From: JASHVB01 sp035523995
Lineage (GTDB): Bacteria; Pseudomonadota; Alphaproteobacteria; Acetobacterales; Acetobacteraceae
Reading direction: 5' to 3'
Assembly (NCBI GenBank): GCA_035523995.1
Contig: DATKPQ010000103.1
Span: forward strand, 1 to 64,000
DNA length: 64,000 bases
Shown here one piece after another: positions 49,254-58,666 of the stretch. The stretch's first letter is position 1. Every line of letters begins with the position of its first letter. The translations under genes and the position numbers were made by a program. The notes under the pieces are model-generated. The model searched no databases. It was not told the origin of the DNA and saw nothing but the letters and a program-made list of their open reading frames with translations.

Positions 49254-50087
49254 ATGGACATCTCCGGCAAGACCGCCATCGTGACCGGCGCCGCGTCGGG
49301 CATTGGCCTTGCGATCGCCACTGCGCTGGCCGAGGCCGGCGCCAATGTCGTGATGGCCGACATCCAGAAGCAAGCCGTGGAGCAAGCGGCGCACAGCCTT
49401 TCTGGTACCAACAAGCGTGTCCTGCCGGTGCGCATCGACGTGACGCAGGAACAATCGGTGCTGGATGCGCTGGCCACCTGCGAACGGCAGTTTGGCAAGC
49501 TGCACATCGCTTGCAACAACGCCGGCGTGCCGATGCATGGCACGCGGTTGACCGATCTGCCCCGGGGCGACTGGGAGTTTGTGATCGGCGTGAATCTTTG
49601 GGGCGTGATCCACGGTATCCGCCATTTCGTGCCGGCGATCCTCAAGCACGGCGAGGCAGGGCATGTGGTCAACACCGCCTCGGCTGCCGGGTTTCAAAAC
49701 AGACGCGGAACCGATCAAGGGCCGTATTCGATGACGAAATATGCGGTGGTGTCTTTGTCCGAGGCGCTTGAGATCGAACTGGAAGGCACCAACGTCGGCG
49801 TATCTGTTCTTTGCCCTGGGCCGTTTGCCACCAATATCGCGCACGGCGCGCGCAACCGGCCGGAGCATATGGGCGGGCCGCAAATCCGCGACGGCGGCGA
49901 AAACATGCTGGAGGAGCGTCTCATCGCCACGGGCCAGCATCCCCGGAAGGCAGGGGAACGCGTTCTGGATGCGATCCGCACCAAGACGTTCTATGCGTTC
50001 GTCGGTGCGGTTCCGGCCGATGTCATCAAGGCACGGCACCGTCGCATCGAGGAAGCGCTGAACACGCCGTGGACCACGCATTACTGA
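49254..50087 (+). CDS. short-chain dehydrogenase/reductase
   Basis: A 277-residue NAD(P)-dependent oxidoreductase. Seen: TGAASGIGLAIA at residues 11-22, NNAGVP near 87, the catalytic Ser in VNTASAAGF near 142 and the YSMTK tetrad motif near 157-161. The Asp in MADIQ after strand 2 points to NAD over NADP. It stands between the amidohydrolase and the monooxygenase genes on the same strand and could take part in the same oxidation route. Substrate unknown. Confidence 0.9.
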   Translation: MDISGKTAIVTGAASGIGLAIATALAEAGANVVMADIQKQAVEQAAHSLSGTNKRVLPVRIDVTQEQSVLDALATCERQFGKLHIACNNAGVPMHGTRLTDLPRGDWEFVIGVNLWGVIHGIRHFVPAILKHGEAGHVVNTASAAGFQNRRGTDQGPYSMTKYAVVSLSEALEIELEGTNVGVSVLCPGPFATNIAHGARNRPEHMGGPQIRDGGENMLEERLIATGQHPRKAGERVLDAIRTKTFYAFVGAVPADVIKARHRRIEEALNTPWTTHY

Positions 50088-50138
50088 TGCGCTGACGGAC
50101 TGGGTTCGCTGGGACGGCACTCGGCGTTTGGGGGGACA

Positions 50139-51131
50139 ATGAAAGTCGGCATCCTGCAGTTCTTCGGCTGGCGCGATCGCTCCGTGCCGCTGAATTCGGT
50201 CTATGAAACGGCATTGGAACGCTTTGCCATCATGGACCAGTCCGGATACGACGCCGTGTGGCTGGCAGAGCATCATTTCTCCAGCTTTTCCGTATGCCCG
50301 TCGGTGCATATGATGGGCACGATGGCCGCGGCACGCACCAAGCACCTGCGCATCGGTACCGCGGTGTCACTCGCGCCATTCTATAATCCGCTACGTCTCG
50401 CCGAGGAAGTGGCATTGCTCGATGTGTTGTCCGGCGGGCGGGTGAACTGGGGTGCCGGCCGCGGTTTCGAACGTAGTGAATTTGCCGCCTTCGGCATCCC
50501 CGGCGAGGAAAGCGCGCCGCGCTTCCACGAGACCGTGGACATCGTGCTGAAGGCATGGAGCAATCCGCGTCTTTCGTACCAGGGCCGGTTTTATCAATAC
50601 GAAGACGTGGAGGTATTGCCCAAGCCGTTGCAGGCGCCGCATCCGCCGGTATGGATGGCAGCCTCGTCCATGGCAGCGATCGAGTGGGCGGCAAGCCAGG
50701 GACATTCGATCCTGATGGACCCGCACACATCAAGAGCGGAATTGATCAATCGGCGCCGGCATTATGCCGTGAAACTGTCTGAAGCCGGCTACAGCGATGC
50801 CGGCCGCCTGATTCCAATGGCTCGTCTGGTTGCGGTGGACGAGTCGGCAGACAAGGCGCGCGAAGTCGCGAAGCGGGCGGCGGGATGGATGACCGCCTCC
50901 TATGTCGGGCGCGCCGGTCATGTGCGGCAGGAGGTGCGGAATTACCGCGGCAAGGACCCGATCGACTACTATCTGGAAGATGTAATATTCCATGGCACGA
51001 CCGACAGCGTGGCAGAGCAGATTACCGCATTCGGGGAAGAAATCGGGATGAACTATCTGATGGCGGCGCCGCTGAGCGGACGATCATTCAGGCTGCTGAC
51101 CGAGCGCGTATTGCCGCGGATTGCAGGTTGA
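50139..51131 (+). CDS. luciferase-like monooxygenase
   Basis: A 330-residue LLM-class flavin oxidoreductase. Seen: GYDAVWLAEHHFSSFSVCPSVHM near residues 34-56 with the AEHHF motif, LAEEVALLDVLSGGRVNWGAGRGFERSEF near 86-114, and PVWMAASSMAAIEWAASQGH near 170. GGGGGGAC precedes the ATG. Followed after 42 bases by an amidohydrolase gene. It resembles alkanal monooxygenase-type enzymes that use reduced FMN. Confidence 0.88.
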   Translation: MKVGILQFFGWRDRSVPLNSVYETALERFAIMDQSGYDAVWLAEHHFSSFSVCPSVHMMGTMAAARTKHLRIGTAVSLAPFYNPLRLAEEVALLDVLSGGRVNWGAGRGFERSEFAAFGIPGEESAPRFHETVDIVLKAWSNPRLSYQGRFYQYEDVEVLPKPLQAPHPPVWMAASSMAAIEWAASQGHSILMDPHTSRAELINRRRHYAVKLSEAGYSDAGRLIPMARLVAVDESADKAREVAKRAAGWMTASYVGRAGHVRQEVRNYRGKDPIDYYLEDVIFHGTTDSVAEQITAFGEEIGMNYLMAAPLSGRSFRLLTERVLPRIAG

Positions 51132-51173
51132 ATACAGCCAAGTTGGTTACGCAAATCGGGAGGAGACCCACGC

Positions 51174-52169
51174 ATGCGCATCGTCGCCCTGGAAGAACAT
51201 TTCAACGTGCCCCGTGTCGTCGCGGGTATTCCCGCCGATGCGGTCGCGCGTCGCGGCTTCCCCGGTCCGGACTTCGTCTGGGCGCAGACCACCAAGCGCA
51301 ACGAACTTGCCGACCTGGGGGAAGCGCGCATTGCGGACATGGACGCAAACGGCATCGCGACGCAGGTCCTGTCCGTCGCCGGTCCGGGCGCCGATCTTGT
51401 TCCGGGCCAAACGGGCGTCGACCTTGCTCGCGCCTACAACGATGCGCTGGCCGAAGGCTGCACCCGCCATCCTACCCGTCTGCGCGGTTTTGCCCACCTT
51501 CCCCTGCTCTCGCCCGATGCTGCCGCACGGGAACTGCACCGGGCCGTGACCGACCTTGGTTTCCATGGCGTGCTGGTGAACGGCGCGACCGACGGGCGGT
51601 TTCTTGACGATCCGATATTCGAACCGGTTCTGGCGGAAGCGGAAAGACTCGACCTGCCGATCTATCTGCACCCCGGCATTCCCACCCAGCCGGTGCGCAA
51701 TGCCTACTACGACAACCTGCCGGGCAATTTCAGCTTCACTCTCGCGCTGTCTGCCTGGGGCTGGCATTACGATACCGCCATCCACGTGTTGCGCCTGGTG
51801 CTGTCCGGCGCGCTGGACCGGCACCCGGGACTCAAAATCGTCGTCGGGCATATGGGCGAGGCGTTGCCCTTCATGATGGACCGCATCGACGAAACGACCA
51901 CGGCGCAGGCGAAGACGCTGCTGCGGCGCTCGGTGCGGCAGACCATCGTGGATCAGGTTTGGATCACCACCAGCGGGTTCTTCACCATGGTGCCATTCGT
52001 CTCGGCGCTGCTGGCGTTCGGTGTGGACCGCATCATGTTCTCGGTCGACTACCCGTTTGCGTCTAACGCGCGTGCGCGGGCATTTCTGGATTCGCTGCCG
52101 GTTTCGCCGGCGGACCGCGAGAAGATCGCACATGGCAACGCAGACCGGTTGCTGCGGCTGACGGCGTGA
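51174..52169 (+). CDS. amidohydrolase_2 protein, resorcylate/ACMS decarboxylase-like
   Basis: A 331-residue TIM-barrel metal enzyme resembling gamma-resorcylate decarboxylase and 2-amino-3-carboxymuconate semialdehyde decarboxylase. Seen: MRIVALEEHFNVP with the Glu-x-His start, LADMDANGIATQVLS-type region near 55-67, LPIYLHPGIPTQPVRNAYYD near 160-180, IVVGHMGEALPFMMDRID near 222-239, and FSVDYPFASN near 288 with the metal-binding Asp. It probably decarboxylates an aromatic or ring-cleaved acid. The preceding monooxygenase is likely its pathway partner. GGGAGGAG precedes the ATG. Confidence 0.87.
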   Translation: MRIVALEEHFNVPRVVAGIPADAVARRGFPGPDFVWAQTTKRNELADLGEARIADMDANGIATQVLSVAGPGADLVPGQTGVDLARAYNDALAEGCTRHPTRLRGFAHLPLLSPDAAARELHRAVTDLGFHGVLVNGATDGRFLDDPIFEPVLAEAERLDLPIYLHPGIPTQPVRNAYYDNLPGNFSFTLALSAWGWHYDTAIHVLRLVLSGALDRHPGLKIVVGHMGEALPFMMDRIDETTTAQAKTLLRRSVRQTIVDQVWITTSGFFTMVPFVSALLAFGVDRIMFSVDYPFASNARARAFLDSLPVSPADREKIAHGNADRLLRLTA

Positions 52170-52440
52170 ACGAAAGCACAGGGCTCATACTGAGCACGCC
52201 ACGGCATTCTGAACATACGCTGTTATTTGCGTATCGGTTATAGCCCCAAATTTTCCCCCGAGGATCGGCCGGCACCGTTTCCGGGACTGGCCAAGCTCCG
52301 CAAGCGGAGCCAATGATGGTGCTTCATCGGTAGCTCCTTCGAGACGCCGGTCGGGCCTGTCCCGGCCGGCTCCTGCTTTGTCGGGCATAATCGTCAACAC
52401 CATCTTAACGCGGCGTCGCGCGCGTCGTGCCGGCAACGCG
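52170..52440. other. intergenic space between convergent genes
   Basis: 271 bases with no recognised gene. No strong hairpin with a T run was seen. A GCGAGCCA-type palindrome with CCGGTCGGGCCTGTCCCGGCCGGC occurs near 52348-52372. Confidence 0.3.
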
Positions 52441-52893
52441 TCAGATCTTGTACCCCTGCCGTGCCAGCAGTTTCCACTTGCCGCGCTGTCGCACCCATAC
52501 GATCAGCACGCCGAAGCGCAGCGTGTTCTGCTTGCCATTCACCTCGTTCACGCCGTTGAAGACGAAGCGCGACATTGCATTGCCGCCGTTCAGCAGGATC
52601 GACAGATCGCTGAAGCCGATCGTCTTCCAGACCGACTTGCCATTGCCGGCCTCGTCGAGGAACTCCTTCCGCGTCTGCACGCGGCCGGTTGAATGGCCGT
52701 AGGCGATTGGGTCGGTGCACAGCGCATTCAACAGCTTGCCATCCGCATTCAGCAGTCCAACCCGATAGGCTTCGACAGCGGCTGCAACGGCATCCGTACC
52801 GCCCGACGCGGCGGCGAACGCGGTGGATCCGAACGCGGCGGCGCACAGCAGACCTGTGCCGGCTGCGGCCAGTTGTCGGCGAATGATTGGCAT
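52441..52893 (-). CDS. exported NTF2-like (DUF4440) protein
   Basis: A 150-residue protein with an export signal (MPIIRRQLAAAGTGLLCAAAFGSTAFAA, twin Arg at positions 5-6, cleavage likely after AFA) and a cone-shaped NTF2-like domain: VEAYRVGLLNADGKLLNALC, GRVQTRKEFLDEAGNGKSVW, and VLIVWVRQRGKWKLLARQGYKI. DUF4440 proteins act as steroid-isomerase-like or ligand-binding folds; this one is periplasmic and has no named function. It is divergent from the M20 peptidase gene. Confidence 0.82.
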   Translation of the reverse strand: MPIIRRQLAAAGTGLLCAAAFGSTAFAAASGGTDAVAAAVEAYRVGLLNADGKLLNALCTDPIAYGHSTGRVQTRKEFLDEAGNGKSVWKTIGFSDLSILLNGGNAMSRFVFNGVNEVNGKQNTLRFGVLIVWVRQRGKWKLLARQGYKI

Positions 52894-53064
52894 CGTTTCC
52901 CCCTGGTTTCCTGCCGCGGTGATCGCGTCCGCGGAGACCGTCACGTTAGCGCCGGGCAACAATGCTGTCATGGCCCGGCAGTCATGGCCCGGCAGTCATG
53001 GTCCGGCTTGGCAAGCGCGGTAGGTCATGGTCTACAAACCAAGCCCGGCAACGGAGACCCACGC

Positions 53065-54573
53065 ATGAACGAGATCAACACCGGCGGCCTGAAGGCGCAG
53101 GTCATCGAGTCCGTCAACGACCACGCCAAACTTGCCCAGGTGATCAATGACAGTCTGTTCTCGTTCGGCGAGCTTGGGTTCCATGAATACGAAACGTCGA
53201 AATATCTCACTGCGACGCTGGAGCAGAACGGCTTCACCGTGCAACGCGGCGTGGCGGGGATGCCGACGGGGTGGGTGGCGCGCTGGGGCTCGGGCGGACC
53301 GGTGATTGCGCTGGGCAGCGATACCGATGCGTTGCCGAACGTGTCGCAGAAGCCCGGCGTGGCGTGGCACGAACCGATGGTGGAGGGCGGCCCGGGTCAC
53401 GGGGAGGGCCACAATTCCGGCCAGGCGGTGAACATCGCCGCAGCGCTGGCGCTGAAGGCAACGATGCAGCGGGAAGGCATCCCCGGCACGCTGGTGCTGT
53501 GGCCCGGCATCGCGGAGGAACTGCTGGCGGGCAAGGCGTTCCAGGTGCGCGATGGATTGTTCGACGGCGTAGATGCGGTGATCTTCACCCATGTCGGCTT
53601 CGCGATGGAAACCGGCTGGGGCGAGGTACGCGGCGCCGGCGGTCTGATTTCGGCGGAATACACCTTCCACGGTGCTTCGGCGCATGCCGCCGCCGCACCT
53701 TGGCGCGGACGCAGCGCGCTCGATGCGGTGGAGTTGATGAATGCCGGCTGGAACATGCGCCGCGAGCATTTGCGGCCAGAGCAACGTTCCCACTACATCA
53801 TCACGTATGGCGGCGAGCAACCGAACGTCGTGCCCGCTCTCGCGAAGGTCTGGTACTATGTACGCGAGACCGATATTGCAAACGTCCGCAAGAACTTCGC
53901 CATTCTGAACAAGATTGCCGACGCCGCGGCGATGATGACGGATACCGAGGTCGGCCGGCGTATTCTCGGTGCGTCCTGGCCGCGGCACTACAACAAGGTG
54001 CTGGCGGAGACACTGCAGGAGAATATCGATCTTGTCGGCATGCCGGTATGGACCGAAGATGATGACCGGTTCGCGCGCGCGGTGCAGCGGGCGGCCGGTG
54101 GCGATCCCGTGGGGCTGCGGACGCAGCCGGGCAAGATCATCGTCAACCCGTTCAGCCCCGGCACCGACGATATCGGCGATGTGTCGTGGGTGGTGCCAAC
54201 GGTGCAGCTTCGCTATCCGGCCAATCTCGCGAACCTGCCGGGCCATCACTGGGCGAATGCGATGACGATGGCGACGCCGATCGCGCATAAAGGCGTGGTG
54301 GCGGGGGCGAAGGTGGTGGCTGGGACGGTGATGGATTTGCTGCTGCGGCCGGACCTGGTGGCCGAGACGAAGCGGTATTTCGAAGAGCAAACGAGGGAGC
54401 AAAAATATGAGCCGTTCATCGGGGCCGAGGACAAGCCGCCGATCGATCTGAACCAGACGGTGATGGACAAGTTCCGCCCGCTGATGCAGCCGTTCTATTA
54501 TGATGCGGCACGGTACGATACCTATCTGGAGCAATTGGGGGTGGTGTACCCCGCACTAACCTCGCCCACCTAA
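53065..54573 (+). CDS. M20-family amidohydrolase, AbgB-like
   Basis: A 502-residue peptidase-like protein close to aminobenzoyl-glutamate utilisation protein B. Seen: ALGSDTDALPN near residue 88 with the metal-binding Asp, GPGHGEGHNSGQAVNIAAAL near 109-128, LWPGIAEELLAGKAF near 150, and the dimerisation domain inserted near 195-330 (FHGASAHAAAAPWRGRSALDAVELMN). It would cleave an amide to release an amino acid or aminobenzoate. The last codons (LTSPT) and the stop lie inside a family A hairpin. ATG at 53065 is chosen by homology; the longer frame runs through the divergent promoter. Confidence 0.86.
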   Translation: MNEINTGGLKAQVIESVNDHAKLAQVINDSLFSFGELGFHEYETSKYLTATLEQNGFTVQRGVAGMPTGWVARWGSGGPVIALGSDTDALPNVSQKPGVAWHEPMVEGGPGHGEGHNSGQAVNIAAALALKATMQREGIPGTLVLWPGIAEELLAGKAFQVRDGLFDGVDAVIFTHVGFAMETGWGEVRGAGGLISAEYTFHGASAHAAAAPWRGRSALDAVELMNAGWNMRREHLRPEQRSHYIITYGGEQPNVVPALAKVWYYVRETDIANVRKNFAILNKIADAAAMMTDTEVGRRILGASWPRHYNKVLAETLQENIDLVGMPVWTEDDDRFARAVQRAAGGDPVGLRTQPGKIIVNPFSPGTDDIGDVSWVVPTVQLRYPANLANLPGHHWANAMTMATPIAHKGVVAGAKVVAGTVMDLLLRPDLVAETKRYFEEQTREQKYEPFIGAEDKPPIDLNQTVMDKFRPLMQPFYYDAARYDTYLEQLGVVYPALTSPT

Positions 54574-54585
54574 GTGGGAGAGGTT
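54558..54585. repeat. family A hairpin over a stop codon
   Basis: AACCTCGCCCAC (54558-54569) and GTGGGAGAGGTT (54574-54585) are inverted repeats differing in one base; the loop is formed by CTAA and contains the M20 gene stop codon TAA at 54571-54573. The threonine aldolase gene begins 20 bases further on. Confidence 0.75.
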
Positions 54586-54605
54586 TGGTTTGACAGGAGC
54601 CTGCC

Positions 54606-55670
54606 ATGACGTTTGAACCCGCGCGCTTCGACTTCTCTGTCCCCGTCCGCGTCAATCTCTATTCCGACACGCAGACCAAACCCTCGCGCGGCATGAAGCA
54701 GGCGATGATGGAGGCGGAAGTCGGCGACGAGCAGGTGGGGTCCGATCCGTCGGTGTGGGAGCTGTGCGATCGGGTGGCGGCGCTGCTGGGCAAGGAAGCG
54801 GCTGTCTTCCTGCCCTCCGGCACCATGTGCAATCAGGTGGCCATCGCCACGCATTGCCGCCCGGGCGACGAGATCCTGGCGCACGAATCCGCCCATATCA
54901 TCACCAGCGAGGCCGGCGCGCCCGGCGCGATTGCCGGTGTCTCCATCAAAGGCCTGCCCGGGGACCGCGGCCAATTCACCGCCGAATCCGTTGAAGCCGC
55001 GATCCGTCCGCGTACCCGCAACACGCCGCCGCAGACGCTGCTGGAAGTGGAACAAACCTCCAACCGCGGCGGCGGTGCCTGCTGGAGCGCGGACGGTCTG
55101 CGTGCTGTCACAACGGTCGCGCATAAGCACGGGCTTGCCACTCACATGGACGGCGCGCGTTTGCTGAACGCGGCGGTAGCGCTGGGCGTCTCGGCCACCG
55201 ACCTCACCGAAGGCTGCGACACGGTCTGGCTGGATTTCACCAAGGGACTGGCCGCTCCGCTGGGCGCGGTGCTCGCCGGCAGCAAGGCCTTCATCGGCGA
55301 AGCATGGCGATGGAAGCAACGCCTGGGCGGTGCGATGCGCCAGGGCGGAATCTGCGCCGCCGCCTGCCTGTATGCGTTGGACCACAACGTGGCGCGGCTG
55401 GCCGAGGACCACGCGAATGCCAAGGCGCTCGCCCGCGGCATGGCGCAGATCCCGGGCATCAGCGTGGAGTCACCTGAAACAAACCTGGTGTTCTTCGACA
55501 CCAAGGGCACCGGCATGACGGCCGCAGCCTTCGCCGCGAAGCTGCGTCACCGTGGCGTGCTGGTGTCCACGTCGGACACATACCGGGCGCGCGCCTGCCT
55601 CCATCTCGACGTGACCGCAGCGCAGGTGGAGGAAGCGTTGTCCGTTATGCGCCTCGTCGTGAACGCCTGA
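54606..55670 (+). CDS. ltaE: low-specificity L-threonine aldolase family protein
   Basis: A 354-residue PLP enzyme that splits threonine or other beta-hydroxy amino acids to glycine and an aldehyde. Seen: NLYSDTQTKPSRGMKQAMMEAEVGDEQVGSDP near residues 17-48, FLPSGTMCNQVAI near 77, ANEASHI-type region HESAHIITSEAGAPGA, HMDGARLLNAAVALG near 180-194, and WLDFTKGLAAPLGAVLAG with the PLP Lys near 212. Its place after the M20 peptidase suggests a shared operon for breaking down an amino-acid conjugate. Confidence 0.9.
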   Translation: MTFEPARFDFSVPVRVNLYSDTQTKPSRGMKQAMMEAEVGDEQVGSDPSVWELCDRVAALLGKEAAVFLPSGTMCNQVAIATHCRPGDEILAHESAHIITSEAGAPGAIAGVSIKGLPGDRGQFTAESVEAAIRPRTRNTPPQTLLEVEQTSNRGGGACWSADGLRAVTTVAHKHGLATHMDGARLLNAAVALGVSATDLTEGCDTVWLDFTKGLAAPLGAVLAGSKAFIGEAWRWKQRLGGAMRQGGICAAACLYALDHNVARLAEDHANAKALARGMAQIPGISVESPETNLVFFDTKGTGMTAAAFAAKLRHRGVLVSTSDTYRARACLHLDVTAAQVEEALSVMRLVVNA

Positions 55671-55725
55671 CGCAAGCCGTCGCCGGCCTCGGGAGTTGCG
55701 GCCCGGGCCCAGGCTAAACCTGCGA

Positions 55726-56430
55726 TCAGTGCGTGGGACTGCCACCGGTGTTGTTGTTGGTTGCGCCGTTGTTGGTATTCCCCTGGTTGGTGGGATACGG
55801 CATGTTGCCGTTTTGACCGTTGGTGTTGTTGCTATAGTTGTTGCCGGTCTGGTGCGTGCCGGCAGTGTTGTAGTTCGGATTGCCGTTCGCGGGGGCAGTC
55901 TGCGCATTGTTCATGCCGTTATTGCCATTTGGCTGAGGCGACCCGTTGGTAGCAGCGTTGCCGTTGGCCTGGTACGAACCGGTCTGGCCGTTATTGCCAG
56001 TGGGCTGGTAATTCCCGCCGTTGTTCGCCGTACTGCTCTCGTTCCCCGGCTGGATGTTCATGGATTGCAGCGTCGCTACGTCGATTTCGCCATTGGCGTT
56101 CAGATTGTGTGCCTGCTGCCACTTCGTCACGCCGGCCTCGGTGACCGGTCCCCAGACGCCATCCACCCGAGAATTGTAGTCGCCGTTCTGCTTCAGCGTA
56201 TGCTGCACCTGGCGGATCATTGTGCGTGATACCGGTGCCACCGTTTGGTTCTCATTCATGGCATAGCCGGGCGTGCCATAATTGTTCGGCGTGGGATAAC
56301 TGCTGGGTATCGCAGTGCTGCTGTACTGGCCGGAACCGCTGTTGCTGCCCCCACCGAACATGGAACATGCGGGTAGCGCGGTCAGCGCGCCGAGTGCGAC
56401 CAGGGCACCCAGGTTGCGATGCTTCATCAT
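55726..56430 (-). CDS. peptidoglycan-binding lipoprotein with Asn/Gly-rich tail
   Basis: A 234-residue secreted protein. A lipoprotein signal ends in LTALPAC with Cys22 as the likely lipid site. Residues about 65-125 form a PG_binding_1 domain (TMIRQVQHTLKQNGDYNSRVDGVWGPVTEAGVTKWQQAHNL pattern), which binds cell-wall glycan. From about 130 to the end is a low-complexity tail of NNG, TGN and NGQ repeats, about 100 residues long and with almost no charge. RBS AAGAGGAGACC precedes 56430. It may tether the outer envelope to the wall; the tail may be extended across the periplasm or surface-exposed. Confidence 0.82.
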   Translation of the reverse strand: MMKHRNLGALVALGALTALPACSMFGGGSNSGSGQYSSTAIPSSYPTPNNYGTPGYAMNENQTVAPVSRTMIRQVQHTLKQNGDYNSRVDGVWGPVTEAGVTKWQQAHNLNANGEIDVATLQSMNIQPGNESSTANNGGNYQPTGNNGQTGSYQANGNAATNGSPQPNGNNGMNNAQTAPANGNPNYNTAGTHQTGNNYSNNTNGQNGNMPYPTNQGNTNNGATNNNTGGSPTH

Positions 56431-56610
56431 GGAGGTCTCCTCTTGCTGCGGGTAGTCCAGGCGTGCAGCGGAAAAGTGCCGCAAGCGGGCCCAGTTCCTG
56501 CGAGCAACCGCATGTGATCCGGAGAGGGGGTGCCCGGCAGGATCCGCGTCGGATGGAAACGTGCGCGATGCGATACGGCCTCGCTGTTCTTGACGCGGAC
56601 TTACGTGAGA

Positions 56611-58488
56611 TCAACGCACCGCGGCGGCGATCTCGCGGAACAATCGTGCCGGAAGGCCGCCGCCGACCACGCCGCGCGTCGGCCGGTCGTCGTCATTGCC
56701 CAGCCAGACGCCAATGATCGTGCCGTTGATGTCGCCGATGAACCAGGCGTCGCGATAGTCCTGCGTGGTGCCGGTCTTGCCGGCGACGTCGTATCCGGGC
56801 ACCGCGGCGGCGCGGCCGGTGCCGTCGCGTACCACGGCCTCCAGCATGCGTTCCATCATGGCGGCTTGTTCGGGACCGATCACGCGCTCCGGCGGGTGGG
56901 TGGCGGCATAGCTGGCCATGCCATAGGGCGTGACCCGGTAGCCATGGTTGAAGAATGTCGCGTAGGCTGCCGAAAGCTCCAGCAGACCCACATTGCCGGT
57001 TCCCAGAGTGAGGGAGTCGTCATCCGGCAGCCGGTCGGTGATGCCGAGCCGCGCCGCCGTCGCCGCCACCACGCGTGGCCCGCCATCCTGCAACAGCAAC
57101 CGCACAGCGGCGGTGTTGAGCGATTGGGCCAGCGCGTTCTGCAGGGTGACCTCGCCCAGGTAGTGGCGGTCGAAATCCTCCGGGCTCCAGCGGCCGATGT
57201 GGATCGGGGCGTCCAGCACCGTGCTGTCCGGCGTCATCCCCCTTTCCAAGGCGCTGAGCCACGTGAACACCTTGAACGCAGATCCAGGCTGGCGACGCGC
57301 CTCGACTGCGCGGTTGAACGAGCCAGAGCTGTAGTCTCGCCCGCCCACCATGGCGCGCACCGCTCCGGAGGCGGCATCCAGCACCACCACCGCACCCTGC
57401 GACACACCAGCGGCGCGCCCCGGACCATCTAGCAGGGCATTGAGCCGGGATTCCGCCACTGCCTGCCAGCGAGCATCCAGCGTGGTGCGCAGGATTTCGT
57501 CCGTGTTCGGCATGATTTCCGACTCGGACTGCGCTGCGACCCAATCGGCGAACCAACCGGCCGCGATCTCCGGCGCGGGCGGGAAGACGATATCGGCAGC
57601 GGCGGCATGGGCTTGCGCTGCCGTGATGGCGCCGGTTTCCGCCATTGCGGCCAGTACCTCCTTGGCGCGGGCCTTGGCGGCGGCGGGATTGACGCGCGGA
57701 TTGAAGCGGGAGGGTGCCTGCGGCAGCCCGGCCAGCACCGCGGCCTGCCAAAGCGTCACGTGGCGGGCTGAGACGCCGAAATACACGTGTGCCGCCGCGT
57801 CCACACCCCAGGCTCCGGCGCCGAGATAGACGCGGTTCAGGTAAATCTCGAGGATCTGGCGCTTGGTGAAATGGTGATCCAGCCACAGGGTCAACAGCAG
57901 CTCCTGCACCTTGCGCCGCAGCGTGCGTGCGTTGGACAGGAACAGGTTCTTGGCGACCTGCTGGGTTATGGTGGATCCACCCTGGACGATACGGCGGGAG
58001 ATCAGGTCGGTCCACGCAGCACGGGCGATGCCGATCGGGTCGATGCCCGGATGTTCCCAGAAACGGCGGTCCTCGATCGCGACGACGGCTTCCGGCAGGT
58101 AGGGCGGCATCTCGGAGAGGTGCAGCGGCTCGCCCACCACGTCGCCGAAGCGGGCGAAGACGTGGCCGGAGCGGTCCTCCAGCGTCAGGCTGGGCCGGCG
58201 CGTGTCGTTCAGCGCCGAGTCCGGGCGCGGCAGGTCGCGGGCGAACCACAGCACGACCACCGCCAGTGCCAGCCCGCCCCAGATCGTGGCGATGATGCCC
58301 AACCGGATCCAACGCCAGAGCGGGCGGCGTCTGGCCGGGGCTGCCTTGGCAACGGGCGGAGCGGACGGCGCGCGCCGCAGCGGTGCGGTTGTGCGTGGTG
58401 GGGCTGGCGATTCTCGGCCGGCGGGCGAGGCAACGCGAGCGCGCGGCGCGGCGCGGGATGGCGGAGCAATACGCGGCGGGCGAGGCAT
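56611..58488 (-). CDS. class A penicillin-binding protein
   Basis: A 625-residue bifunctional peptidoglycan synthase with glycosyltransferase and transpeptidase activity. A Pro/Ala/Arg-rich cytoplasmic tail precedes one transmembrane helix at about residues 60-82. GT51 motifs: VVAIEDRRFWEHPGIDP near 135 and QGGSTITQQVAKN near 168. Transpeptidase motifs: RQPGSAFKVF near 397 with the active Ser, SLN near 457, and KTGTTQ near 568. Length is short for PBP1A and nearer PBP1C or a compact class A enzyme. No terminal BiPBP domain is seen. The following LLM gene is divergent. Confidence 0.92.
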   Translation of the reverse strand: MPRPPRIAPPSRAAPRARVASPAGRESPAPPRTTAPLRRAPSAPPVAKAAPARRRPLWRWIRLGIIATIWGGLALAVVVLWFARDLPRPDSALNDTRRPSLTLEDRSGHVFARFGDVVGEPLHLSEMPPYLPEAVVAIEDRRFWEHPGIDPIGIARAAWTDLISRRIVQGGSTITQQVAKNLFLSNARTLRRKVQELLLTLWLDHHFTKRQILEIYLNRVYLGAGAWGVDAAAHVYFGVSARHVTLWQAAVLAGLPQAPSRFNPRVNPAAAKARAKEVLAAMAETGAITAAQAHAAAADIVFPPAPEIAAGWFADWVAAQSESEIMPNTDEILRTTLDARWQAVAESRLNALLDGPGRAAGVSQGAVVVLDAASGAVRAMVGGRDYSSGSFNRAVEARRQPGSAFKVFTWLSALERGMTPDSTVLDAPIHIGRWSPEDFDRHYLGEVTLQNALAQSLNTAAVRLLLQDGGPRVVAATAARLGITDRLPDDDSLTLGTGNVGLLELSAAYATFFNHGYRVTPYGMASYAATHPPERVIGPEQAAMMERMLEAVVRDGTGRAAAVPGYDVAGKTGTTQDYRDAWFIGDINGTIIGVWLGNDDDRPTRGVVGGGLPARLFREIAAAVR

Positions 58489-58666
58489 ACGCGGAATCGG
58501 TTCGGGACCCGGATCGAAGGACGGCGGACTGTGGCCCAGGACATGCTTGCGAGGAAAGCAAAAGCTGGACGCATGGGGCTCTGATCTGGCCGCGCGTTAC
58601 ACCGATGCCGTTGCTTTTCTCGGCCCCTGCTCCACACTGCGTTGTCTGCGTCGAGGAAACGTAGCC

